From: Mycolicibacterium hodleri
GTDB taxonomy: Bacteria; Actinomycetota; Actinomycetes; Mycobacteriales; Mycobacteriaceae
Assembly: GCF_006439015.1 (NCBI RefSeq)
Contig: NZ_RCZG01000009.1
Coordinates: forward strand, 126,348 to 190,347
Length of the DNA stretch: 64,000 nucleotides
Reading direction: 5' to 3'
The position numbers were made by a program, and so were the translations under genes. Below the pieces are notes generated by a model. It searched no databases and was not told where the DNA came from. It was given only the letters and a program-made list of their open reading frames with translations. The stretch's first letter is position 1. The number at the start of each line of letters is the position of its first letter. Shown in pieces: positions 24,544-36,165 of the stretch.

Positions 24544-25317
24544 ATGGCCGCCAATGAGCGCTCGCGTGAAGAGCACGAGCCCGAAACTCCTCAATCCTCC
24601 GCGCAAGTCGAGGCTGTCGCGCGTCGGGCCGAGCAGCTCACTTCGGACGCCGAACGCCATGTGCCGGCATGGCTTCGGCCAGGAGATCCGGAGAACCGTT
24701 GGCCCGTGTTGATCGCCATCTTCACGGTCATCGTGATTCAACACTCGATTCCCCTGCAATACACAGTGCTACCGCGGTGGCCGCTGATCATCATGGAACT
24801 GCTCCTGCTGTTGGTGATGCTCCTGATCAACCCGGTCCGCCTGTCGCGACCGACCACGCTTGGGAGGTGGGCCAGCCTCGTCCTCACGGCGGCCATCACC
24901 GTCGACAACACAGCGTCGGCCGTCGTCCTGGCCAAACGCATCCTCAGCGGAGAGGTGAGCAACAACGCCGCCGTGCTGCTCGGTGGCGGTGCCGCCATCT
25001 TCGTCACCAACGTCATCGCGTTCGGGATCTGGTACTGGGAGCTGGACCGCGGTGGTCCGTTCGTGCGGCGGGCCGGAAAGCGCCCGTACCCCGACTTTCT
25101 GTTCCCGCAGATGTCGGACCCGGACAAGGCGACGCCGGACTGGCGGCCGACGTTCGTCGACTACCTCTATGTCAGCTTCACCAACGTGGTGGCCTTCTCC
25201 CCCACCGACACCATGCCTCTGTCGCGCTGGGCCAAGGGAATGATGACGGTGCAGTCCCTGGTGTCGATGACCACGATCGCGCTGGTGATCGCCCGAGCGG
25301 TCAACGTGCTCGGGTGA
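24544..25317 (+). CDS. Multi-pass membrane protein of unknown function
   Basis: 257 aa from ATG 24544. A charged cytoplasmic N-terminus of about 50 residues precedes five or six helices (VLIAIFTVIVIQHSIPLQY, PLIIMELLLLLVMLLIN, WASLVLTAAITVDNTASAVVLA, AAVLLGGGAAIFVTNVIAFGIWYW, YLYVSFTNVVAFSPTD, MTVQSLVSMTTIALVIARAVNVL). The late YVSFTNVVAFSPTDTMPLS pattern resembles a pore-loop-like region found in DUF1345-type proteins and ion-channel relatives, but I would not assign transport. The frame upstream to 24343 overlaps the divergent SRPBCC gene and is rejected. Confidence 0.7.
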   Translation: MAANERSREEHEPETPQSSAQVEAVARRAEQLTSDAERHVPAWLRPGDPENRWPVLIAIFTVIVIQHSIPLQYTVLPRWPLIIMELLLLLVMLLINPVRLSRPTTLGRWASLVLTAAITVDNTASAVVLAKRILSGEVSNNAAVLLGGGAAIFVTNVIAFGIWYWELDRGGPFVRRAGKRPYPDFLFPQMSDPDKATPDWRPTFVDYLYVSFTNVVAFSPTDTMPLSRWAKGMMTVQSLVSMTTIALVIARAVNVLG

Positions 25318-25322
25318 TCGGC

Positions 25323-26084
25323 GTGAGATTCGACCTCAGCGGTCTGCAGCCGATCGAGCGAACCCTTCCTGACGCAGTATGCGAGGGCCCTCGACAATCG
25401 GTGGGCACGTCCGATCCTCGATGACTACGACTTCGCGGGCCTCGGCGTCGCCACCAGCGTGGTGCGCCAGACGGCGTTACGGGCCAAGATGCTCGACGAT
25501 CGGGTACGCCGATTCATCACCACACATCCCGACGCCGTCGTCGTGGACCTCGGTGCCGGTCTGGACTGCGGCGTATATCGCGTCGACCCACCACCGTCGA
25601 GCTCCGCAACCGGGTGCTGCCGCCCCGGGCTGGTTCGCATTCGATTGGAGTGTCACTCGCCGAGAACCGTTGGTCTGAAACGATTCCCACCGACCGGCCG
25701 ACCATCCTGATCGCCGACGGGTTGCTGGCTTTCCGCGCCGAAGGGGTGATCATCGCGCTGATCCGCCGGATCACCGACCACTTCAGCTCCGGTGAGCTCG
25801 CATTCAACGCCTACGGAGGGATCGGCTGGATCAGTTGATTAGCCATTCGGCTCGCACGGCAGCAGATGTTTCGTGACGTCGGAAGCCAATGGGGCTATCC
25901 AGGTTTCAAGGACGCACACCACCCCGAGACGTGGGCGCCGGAGCTCTCTCTCGTCCAGGAGGCCCGCCTGACAAACGCGCCCAAGGTGGATCTGTTTCCC
26001 GGCTGGCTGCGCATCGCGACCCGCCTGAGCGGACTGAGCACGACGGGCGCGCGCAGGGCCCGAATCCTGCGGTACCGGTTCTGA
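25323..26084 (+). pseudogene. Decayed PPM1-type SAM-dependent methyltransferase
   Basis: Translation in shifting frames aligns with the intact paralogue at 50777-51604: SGLQPIE, then LTQYARALDNRWARPIL, DFAGLGVATSVVRQTALRAKMLDDRVRRFITTHPDAVVVDLGAG, then TIPTDRPTILIADGLLAF, and finally YPGFKDAHHPETWAPELSLVQEA to ARRARILRYRF. At least two frameshifts (about 25365 and 25590), small deletions (one removing the region equal to SLANEVIAKI, another in the DWYSVDLPAVIA region) and a TGA near 25838 break it. The family O-methylates hydroxylated or carboxylated substrates with SAM. No function expected now. Confidence 0.85.
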
Positions 26085-26149
26085 GTGCCGGCATCTGGAG
26101 GATGATGGCCGGACGGGAAATGTGCCAGCTCTACTGAGGGGACGCGACG

Positions 26150-26712
26150 ATGATTGAACCGGCGTCGGCTGCGCGCGATGTACGGAAGGACTTGGGCAAA
26201 CTCTCCGCCGACATGGCGGTCAACGCGCACCGTCCGGCAGACGCGGGCGCCCCCCTGAGCACCTCGGTGGATCCGGTGTTCGGAGGGTTCGGCTGGCAGT
26301 TGAGCGCCTTGCCCGGTGAAGTCATCACCGGCCGTGTCTCGGTCGAGTTCCCGGAACCCGCGGCGGTTCCGCCGGAATCAAATGTCTACGTTCACGTCTG
26401 GGTGAGCCCTGGCAGCGTCGACCCCGTCTTGGGGACGTACCTGCTGAACGTCGATCCACGCTTTCCCCGACTGTCCGAACCCAAGGTGCCCGGCCTGCAG
26501 CCGGGTTTCACGCAGGTTCCGGAGTTCCCGACGGCCCCGAACCGGTCACTGCTCAACTTCGACATGCGCGTGCCTCTCGACGTCGAGCCCTCGGTCTATC
26601 TCGGCAACATGTGCCTGCTGAGACTCTCACCGTTCTCGGTCGGCGACGTCCTCGGCCGGGCCTCGTTCGCCTTCCGGGTCCGCTCCCCTGGCGAGCCGCC
26701 CGACCTTGCGTC

Positions 26713-26716
<4 letters not shown>
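26150..26716 (+). CDS. Hypothetical protein
   Basis: 188 aa, preceded by a GAGGGGAC Shine-Dalgarno-like sequence. No signal peptide or membrane segment. After a charged N-terminus the protein is rich in Pro and predicted beta strands (LSALPGEVITGRVSVEFPEPAAVPPESNVYVHVWV, then SVDPVLGTYLLNVDPRFPRLSEPKVPGL). I recognise no family or catalytic motif. Convergent with dnaE1, overlapping its end by 4 nt. Confidence 0.6.
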
Positions 26717-30239
<3,523 letters not shown>

Positions 30240-30243
<4 letters not shown>

Positions 30244-30618
30244 AGGGCCGCCAGTCTATGGCTGGCCCCCGACGGCGCTCGGCGTGTCGGCGTTCGTGTC
30301 GCAACGAGTCGGCCGAATCTGCGTGATCCGAGGCAGCTGTCGGGAATCTCGGGCAGGTCGAGTTCGTCTGCACTCCGATCGATCCGCGGCAACGATGTGC
30401 TCAACCGATGACCCGACGACCTCCACAGGTCACGCAGGCGGTTTCGGGCCACCGTCAGCACCCAGGCCTCCGGATTGGCGGGTATGCCGTCGGACTCCCA
30501 CCGGGTCGATGCACGCTCGATCATCGCCCAGTGCGTCCTCGGCAGAGGCGACGTCGCGGCTGACTGACGCGGCCGCAGACGCCACTCTCGCCGACTCTGC
30601 ACTCAGGGGTGGTACCAC
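30240..30618 (-). pseudogene. Truncated, frameshifted ECF sigma factor (YCII-partnered type)
   Basis: Two overlapping frames carry consecutive parts of one sigma factor. The first (from about 30618) reads ESARVASAAASVSRDVASAEDAL; the second continues ERASTRWESDGIPANPEAWVLTVARNRLRDLWRSSGHR. That is the region-2 pattern of the long ECF sigma factors that sit downstream of YCII-domain genes. A frameshift lies near 30525-30545 and the gene stops after about 125 codons instead of ~400, running into the dnaE1 start. The original start overlapped the end of the YCII gene, as in intact operons. The partner YCII gene is intact. Confidence 0.7.
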
Positions 30619-30980
30619 CCGCGGTCAGGGGCGTACGTCTGCGCGATCGGTCGAATCTCGACCGACCCCCAGCCGTTCGCCGGATTTCGGTGCGCCCACG
30701 CCAGAGCCTCGTCTAGATCGGCCACTTCGATCACGAAGATGCCGCCCAACTTCTCCTTGGTGTCGGCGAACGGCCCGTCCTGGATCTCGGGAATGCCGTT
30801 GCGCGCCGTGACCGTAGTGGTGTTCGCAACGGCGTCGAGCACCTCGGTCGTGACGAGGACCCCCGCGGCGGAAAGATCGTCGGCATAGGCCGTAAAGGCG
30901 GCCATCGCCGGCGCCATGTCCGCTTCGGTGAGTCCGACCTCAGGTCCCTCCTGGTAGTGCATCAGCAGGCAGTAGCGCAT
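30603..30980 (-). CDS. YCII/DGPF-domain protein
   Basis: 125 aa. MRYCLLMHYQEG, then the family motif DGPFADTKEKLGGIFVIEVADLDEALAWAHRNPA near 68-102 and a C-terminal VEIRPI strand. DGPF proteins form dimeric ferredoxin-like folds and are typically encoded with an ECF sigma factor of the type broken just downstream. Biochemical role unproven; some family members are thought to be stress-linked. Intact here even though its sigma partner is a pseudogene. Confidence 0.85.
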   Translation of the reverse strand: MRYCLLMHYQEGPEVGLTEADMAPAMAAFTAYADDLSAAGVLVTTEVLDAVANTTTVTARNGIPEIQDGPFADTKEKLGGIFVIEVADLDEALAWAHRNPANGWGSVEIRPIAQTYAPDRGWYHP

Positions 30981-31025
30981 GGTGTCGTCCTCAGGTGGTG
31001 TCGTCCCGAACTCGTATCGAGCCCG

Positions 31026-31967
31026 TCACCGTGACGACGATTCGGGTGCGGGCGTTTCGACAGTTCCCGCGTCCTGTGACGGAGTCCGCTTGCGCAGCGA
31101 GCCCGCGGTCATCACGGCAAGGGCGACCCAGATCAAGGCAAAGCCAATCCACCGACCCGTCGGCATCGGCTCGTGCCCGATCAGGACACCCCACGCCATC
31201 TGCAGCGCCGGATTGAGATAGAACAACAGGCCCATGGTGATCAACGGCAGCCGCTGCGCCCCTGCGGCGAAGAGCAGCAACGGCACCGCGGTCACCGGGC
31301 CCGCCAACACCAACAGAATGGTGTGCCCGGTTCCGAAGCCGACGAAATGCCCGTGGCCAAGGACTTGCAGTGTGACCAGGTAGCCGGCCGCCAGCGGCAG
31401 CGCAAGGAAGGTCTCGACGGCGACGCTGACCCGCGGATCAGCCACCACGACCTTCTTGACCAGCCCGTACAGCGCAAACGATGCGGCGAGCCCGACGGCG
31501 ACGTACGGCGGCGCGCCCACCTCGGACGTCAGCACCACGACCGCGATCACGGCGAGCGCCAGCGCAATCAGTTGCCAGCGCCCGATGCGCTCGCGGAAGA
31601 CGAGCACGCCGAGGGCCACGGTGACGAGTGGATTGATGAAGTAGCCCAACGCTGCATCGACCACGTGTCCGTTGGTCGCCGCCCAGATGTAGATGCCCCA
31701 GTTGATGGAGATCAGGGTCGACGCCACCAACAGCAGAAGCCAGGTGCGGCCGCTGAGTCTGCGTAGGTCCCCGAGGCGGCGCGCCACGACGAGCACCAGG
31801 AACAGGCTCAGCGCACTCCAGACGATGCGATGCGCCAGCACCTCCAGCGAACCCGCGGGCAGCAACAGCGGGAAGAAACCCGGGCACAGCCCCCACCAGA
31901 CGAAGGCGCCGACGCCGGCCAGCACGCCGGACCTGCGGCGGGAATCGGCGTCCGGCGTACCGGTCAC
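31026..31967 (-). CDS. rarD: EamA/RarD-family transporter
   Basis: 313 aa with ten predicted helices in two EamA repeats, starting GVLAGVGAFVWWGLCPGFFPLLLPAGSLEVLAHRIVWS, the RarD signature. LISINWGIYIWAATNGHVVDAALGYFINPL and LPLITMGLLFYLNPALQMAWGVLIGHEPM are the conserved motifs of each half. RarD was linked to chloramphenicol resistance in Pseudomonas; the substrate is unknown. GTG start at 31967 overlaps the pseudouridine synthase stop by 4 nt (GTGA), deciding the start against the much longer open frame to 32576. Downstream gene of lspA-pseudouridine synthase-rarD. Confidence 0.88.
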   Translation of the reverse strand: MTGTPDADSRRRSGVLAGVGAFVWWGLCPGFFPLLLPAGSLEVLAHRIVWSALSLFLVLVVARRLGDLRRLSGRTWLLLLVASTLISINWGIYIWAATNGHVVDAALGYFINPLVTVALGVLVFRERIGRWQLIALALAVIAVVVLTSEVGAPPYVAVGLAASFALYGLVKKVVVADPRVSVAVETFLALPLAAGYLVTLQVLGHGHFVGFGTGHTILLVLAGPVTAVPLLLFAAGAQRLPLITMGLLFYLNPALQMAWGVLIGHEPMPTGRWIGFALIWVALAVMTAGSLRKRTPSQDAGTVETPAPESSSR

Positions 31968-32893
31968 GATTCGTGCCGGCGCAGTACGTCTAGCGCATGC
32001 TGGAGGTCGGCCGGATACGGGCTGGTGATCTCCACGCGGCGACCGTCCGCGGGATGGGCGAAGGCCAGGTAGCGGGCGTGCAGCCACTGGCGTTCCAGCC
32101 CAAGCCTCTTCGCCAGGGTCGGGTCGGCACCATAGGTGAGGTCGCCGCAACACGGATGGTGCAGGGCCGAGAAGTGAACCCTGATCTGGTGGGTGCGGCC
32201 CGTCTCCAGATGGACGTCGAGCAGGCTGGCCGCAGCGAACGCCTCCACCGTGTCGTAGTGCGTCACGCTGTGCCGCCCGCCCTCGGAGACGGCGAACTTC
32301 CAGTCGTTGCTCCGGTGGCGTCCAATGGGCGCCTCGATGGTGCCGCTGGACGGATCGGGGTGCCCCTGTACGAGCGCGCTGTAGCGCTTGTCGACGGCTC
32401 GCTCCTTGAACGCACGCTTGAGCACGGTGTATGCCCGCTCGGAGATCGCCACCACCATCACGCCCGAGGTCCCGACATCGAGGCGCTGCACGATGCCCTT
32501 GCGCTCGGGCACGCCCGAGGTGGTGATCCGGAAGCCCGCGGCAGCCAGGCCGCCCAGCACCGTCGGGCCGCTCCACCCCACCGATGCGTGCGCGGCGACG
32601 CCAGCGGGCTTGTCGACGGCGACGACGTCGTCATCGGCGTACAGGATTGACATGCCCTCGATGTCGACGGCCGGATTGTCCAGCGGCGCAGGCGGTTCGG
32701 GGAGTCTTACCTCGAGCCATGCGCCCGCGATCAACCGATCGGACTTCCCCACCGATGTCCCGTCGAGGTCAACGCCGCCATCTTCGGCCAACGTGGCGGC
32801 CGCAGTCCTGGACAGACCAAGCAGTCGCGCAAGCCCGGCGTCCACCCGCATCCCCGCCAGTCCCTCCGGAACCGGCATCGACCGTGTGGTCAT
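31964..32893 (-). CDS. rluD: RluD-family pseudouridine synthase (Rv1540 type)
   Basis: 309 aa. An N-terminal S4-like segment (MRVDAGLARLLGLSRTAAATLAEDGGVDLDG) is followed by the catalytic domain with QRLDVGTSGVMVV near 136-148, where Asp is the nucleophile (HRLD in most homologues, here QRLD), and LETGRTHQIRVHF near 230-242. These enzymes isomerise specific uridines in 23S rRNA; the site is not determinable here. The ATG shares a base with the lspA TGA, so translation is coupled. Confidence 0.9.
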   Translation of the reverse strand: MTTRSMPVPEGLAGMRVDAGLARLLGLSRTAAATLAEDGGVDLDGTSVGKSDRLIAGAWLEVRLPEPPAPLDNPAVDIEGMSILYADDDVVAVDKPAGVAAHASVGWSGPTVLGGLAAAGFRITTSGVPERKGIVQRLDVGTSGVMVVAISERAYTVLKRAFKERAVDKRYSALVQGHPDPSSGTIEAPIGRHRSNDWKFAVSEGGRHSVTHYDTVEAFAAASLLDVHLETGRTHQIRVHFSALHHPCCGDLTYGADPTLAKRLGLERQWLHARYLAFAHPADGRRVEITSPYPADLQHALDVLRRHES

Positions 32894-33507
32894 CAGTCCC
32901 GCTCGGTATCGGCTTCGGCTACCTCAGTCGTCGGAGCGTCGGATTCTCTCGAATCGGCGGAGGTGCGCCTCCGGTCGGTATCGAAGTCGAACCCGAACAG
33001 CGACAGCCCGACCAACATGATCGCACCACCCACGACCGCCGGGTCGGCGACGTTGAACACCGGCCACCAGCCGATGGACATGAAGTCCACGACGTGGCCG
33101 CGCAATGGGCCGGGAGACCGGAAGAACCGGTCGACGAGATTGCCGAGGGCTCCGCCGAGAATCATGCCGAGGCCGAGGGCCCACCACGGCGACACCAGCC
33201 GCCGCCCCATCCAGATGATGCCGATGACGACACCGGTGGCGACCAGTGTCAGAACCCACGTGTAGCTGGTGCCCATCGAGAACGCGGCACCGGAATTGCG
33301 CACCAACGTCCACGTCACGGTGTCGCCGATGATGGAGACCGGCTGCTGGGGCGTCAGGAGTTTGACCGCCAACACCTTGGTCACCACGTCCAGGAACAGG
33401 ACGATCGCGGCGACCGTGAGCAACAGGCGCAGTCGACGCCGCGGCGGCGGATCGGTGTCGTCGCCCGCTGTCACGGGCTCGGCCGACCCCGTTGATTCGT
33501 CAGTCAC
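32893..33507 (-). CDS. lspA: Lipoprotein signal peptidase
   Basis: Inner-membrane aspartic protease that removes signal peptides from diacylglyceryl-prolipoproteins. 204 aa, four helices. Catalytic Asp residues are in GNLVDRFF near 137-144 and FNVADPAVV near 163-171. An acidic/Arg cytosolic extension of about 35 residues at each end is usual for mycobacterial LspA. First gene of lspA-rluD-rarD; divergent from ansA. Confidence 0.95.
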   Translation of the reverse strand: MTDESTGSAEPVTAGDDTDPPPRRRLRLLLTVAAIVLFLDVVTKVLAVKLLTPQQPVSIIGDTVTWTLVRNSGAAFSMGTSYTWVLTLVATGVVIGIIWMGRRLVSPWWALGLGMILGGALGNLVDRFFRSPGPLRGHVVDFMSIGWWPVFNVADPAVVGGAIMLVGLSLFGFDFDTDRRRTSADSRESDAPTTEVAEADTERD

Positions 33508-33580
33508 TCGACCATCATCCCAAAGTGCCCATGGTGAACAATCGCCGCATGAGCGAACCTTCCGATCGCGTCACCGGCGG

Positions 33581-34492
33581 ATGAGCCGCGTCCTCGTCGT
33601 CACCACCGGTGGCACCATCGCGACCAGCACCGGAGTCGACGGTGTCGCACGTCCGACACAGACGGGCAGCGACCTGGTTGCGGGGCTTCACACTCACGTG
33701 GACGTCGAGGTCGTCGACCTCATGGCGGTGGATAGTTCCCAGCTCACGCCCGCCGACTGGGACCGAATGACGGCGGCGGTGACAGCGGCGCTGCGGGCCA
33801 AGGCCAGTGGCGTTGTCATCACCCACGGCACCGACACGATGGAGGAGACGGCTTTGTGGCTGGACCTGACGCACGGCGGGGACATGCCGGTCGTGCTCAC
33901 CGGGGCCATGCGAAGCAACGACGACCCGGAGGCCGACGGACCCGGCAACCTCGGTGATGCGATAGTTCTGGCCGCGAGCCCGGACGCCCGTGGAATCGGA
34001 GTGGTGGTCACCCTCGCAGGCACGATCTGGCAACCGCTGGGACTGACCAAGACCGGCGCAGGATTCGTGGGTGTCGCGGTGACCCCGACTGCGAGGCAGC
34101 GCACCTGGTTCGGTGACCTGACCGCGGCCCGAGCGCCCCGGGTCGACATCGTGGCGACCTATGCGGGCAGCGATGCGGTAGCCCTCGACGCGTGTGTCGA
34201 GGCCGGTGCCGCGGGCATCGTCCTCGAATCGCTTGGCGCGGGAAACGCCGGTGCCGCAGTCATCGACGGTGTCCGGCGGGCGTGCGCCGCAGGCGTAGAG
34301 GTGGTCGTCTCGACCCGGGTGCCGGGCGCGCGTGTCACGGCCGGATACGGACCTGGCCGCATGCTGGTCGACGCGGGTGCCGTGGTGGCGCCACGTCTGG
34401 CGCCGCCGCAGGCCCGGGTGCTCCTGATGGCTGCGATGGCGGCGGGCAAACCCGTCGCCGACGTCTTCGAGCGATGGGCACGACCCTGCTAG
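33581..34492 (+). CDS. ansA: L-asparaginase
   Basis: 303 aa class II-type asparaginase fold hydrolysing asparagine to aspartate and ammonia. The two threonine motifs are present: VVTTGGTIATS near 6-16 (nucleophile Thr) and THGTDTMEETA near 80-90. No signal peptide is visible, so it is probably cytoplasmic. ATG 33581 follows a GGCGG purine-rich stretch; the open frame back to 33269 is antisense to lspA. Same position as Rv1538c. Confidence 0.93.
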   Translation: MSRVLVVTTGGTIATSTGVDGVARPTQTGSDLVAGLHTHVDVEVVDLMAVDSSQLTPADWDRMTAAVTAALRAKASGVVITHGTDTMEETALWLDLTHGGDMPVVLTGAMRSNDDPEADGPGNLGDAIVLAASPDARGIGVVVTLAGTIWQPLGLTKTGAGFVGVAVTPTARQRTWFGDLTAARAPRVDIVATYAGSDAVALDACVEAGAAGIVLESLGAGNAGAAVIDGVRRACAAGVEVVVSTRVPGARVTAGYGPGRMLVDAGAVVAPRLAPPQARVLLMAAMAAGKPVADVFERWARPC

Positions 34493-34514
34493 CCCGACGG
34501 ACCGGCACCGCGGT

Positions 34515-35867
34515 TCACTCCGCCCCGACCATCGCGGCGACGTAGTCTGGCCAATCGAGGCTGTCGACTGGATTTGCCCGCACCACGTCTGGGCTGTCGT
34601 GCGGCAGGGTATGTGCCGGTCCCTGTCCACTGGCGCGGGTCTCGAAGCGCACGGTCATGACGCCGTGACCCGCACCCTGCACCCAACCGTGGCCCAAACT
34701 TCGGTGGGCGACATCGTCACCGATGCGCCATGCCTCAGAGTGGTCGGCGCGCGTGGCGGCCGGGCCCACCTGGTGGCTGTCGGACGCCTCGAGGGTCTGT
34801 TCGAGATCCGGGAAGAGCGATTCCTGAAGGACGTCCGACAATCCCGAGAAACCCACGCCGATCAGCCGCACCGGCCCGATCTCGACAGGATCGAGGAGCA
34901 GCCTGCGCGCAGTGCCGATCAGTGTGGCCGCGTCAGCCGTGGCGTACGGCAGGGTCGCGGACCGCGTCAGCGTACTCATGTCGGACTTCTTGAGCTTGAC
35001 GGTGACGGTGCGCGCGCCACGTCCGTCGCGCTCCAAGCGTTGATGGGCGTGCTCGCCGATCGGACCCGTCGCGTCACGTAGCTGATCGAGGGTCATCAAG
35101 TCCTCCGCAAAGGTCGACTCGGCGCTGATCTGCTTGGCGCCCAACCGTTCCGCCACCGGCCTATCGTCAATCCCCTTCGCCAGGAGGTGCAATGCCGGAC
35201 CAATCGTTCCGCCGAGGATGTCGGCCACCTCGGTGCCGCTCAACGCCGCGAGGGCGCCCACGGTGTCGATCCCCAGACGATGCAGCTTCTCCTCGGCGAC
35301 GGGACCGATCCCCCACAGCCGGCGTACGGGCAGGTCTGCCAGCAGCGCGCGCTCCTCGTCACGTCTGACGACCCGGACGCCGTCGGGCTTGGCCAGCCCT
35401 GACGCGATCTTGGCGAGCTGTTTGCCCGAACCTGCGCCGACGGAGGCGATCAAACCGGTCTGCCTGCGGACCTGCAAACGCAACTCCTCGCAGAACCGTA
35501 CGACGTCGTCGGAGCCGGCGCCGACGAGTTCGGTCGGCTCGCCGAACGCCTCGTCGAATGACAGCTGCTCGAGCACCGGCACCATAGCCCGGACGGTGTC
35601 GAGCACCTTTCCGCTGGCCACCCCGTACACGACCCCGCGAGGCGGCAACACCACCGCCGCCGGGCCGACCAGTCGGCGCGCTTGATGCATCGGCATCGCC
35701 GATCGAGCGCCGAACACGCGCGATTCGTAGCTGGCGCCCGCGACGACGCCCCTGCCTCCGAGACCGCCGACCAGAACGGGTCGCCCGCGCAGGGTAGGTC
35801 GCGTCAACTGCTCGACGGAGGCGAAGAACGCGTCCATGTCGAAGTGCAGAACCCAGCGCCCCTCCAT
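34515..35867 (-). CDS. dinB: DNA polymerase IV (Y family), DinB1/DinX
   Basis: 450 aa translesion polymerase. FDMDAFFASVEQLTRPTLRGRPVLVGG (about 9-35) and LSFDEAF (about 103-109) carry the catalytic acidic residues. The helix-hairpin-helix region GIGPVAEEKLHRLGIDTVGALAAL follows, then the little finger (KLKKSDMSTLTRS). The C-terminal ~100 residues (QESLFPDLEQ ... WRIGDDVAHRSLGHGWVQGAGHGVMTVRFETR) match the extended DinB1/DinX tail of mycobacteria, with a QESLFP clamp-binding motif. Equivalent to Rv1537. Confidence 0.94.
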   Translation of the reverse strand: MEGRWVLHFDMDAFFASVEQLTRPTLRGRPVLVGGLGGRGVVAGASYESRVFGARSAMPMHQARRLVGPAAVVLPPRGVVYGVASGKVLDTVRAMVPVLEQLSFDEAFGEPTELVGAGSDDVVRFCEELRLQVRRQTGLIASVGAGSGKQLAKIASGLAKPDGVRVVRRDEERALLADLPVRRLWGIGPVAEEKLHRLGIDTVGALAALSGTEVADILGGTIGPALHLLAKGIDDRPVAERLGAKQISAESTFAEDLMTLDQLRDATGPIGEHAHQRLERDGRGARTVTVKLKKSDMSTLTRSATLPYATADAATLIGTARRLLLDPVEIGPVRLIGVGFSGLSDVLQESLFPDLEQTLEASDSHQVGPAATRADHSEAWRIGDDVAHRSLGHGWVQGAGHGVMTVRFETRASGQGPAHTLPHDSPDVVRANPVDSLDWPDYVAAMVGAE

Positions 35868-35930
35868 GATGGCGATGCTATTGCCCTGACGGGTCGGCGG
35901 TTCGCCGACGTGCGCGTTAGCCTGGGACGC

Positions 35931-36155
35931 ATGCCGCCGCGCGTCCGCAGGGTAGGGATCTCATCAGATTCGATCCGCCTCGGGCAGTTCCTCAAGTACG
36001 CGGGCATGATCGACAGCGGCGCCGACGCCAAGGGTGTCATCGGCGACGGACTGGTTCTGGTCAACGACGCCGTCGAGACGCGAAGGGGACGCCAGCTACG
36101 GCGCGGAGACACCGTGGCGTTCGGCGATCAGGTCGCGCAGGTAGCCGAAGCCTGA
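35931..36155 (+). CDS. Small S4-domain RNA-binding protein
   Basis: 74 aa, almost entirely one S4 domain: RLGQFLKYAGMIDSGADAKGVIGDGLVLVNDAVETRRGRQLRRGDTVAFG. Related to YaaA/RlbA-like small S4 proteins whose RNA target is usually ribosomal or unknown. A TAGCCT -10-like hexamer at 35918-35923 lies 7 nt from the ATG, suggesting a leaderless mRNA, so the ATG at 35931 is chosen over the open frame from 35682, which is antisense to dinB. Convergent with ileS (10-nt gap). Confidence 0.85.
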   Translation: MPPRVRRVGISSDSIRLGQFLKYAGMIDSGADAKGVIGDGLVLVNDAVETRRGRQLRRGDTVAFGDQVAQVAEA

Positions 36156-36165
36156 TCCGGCTTCT

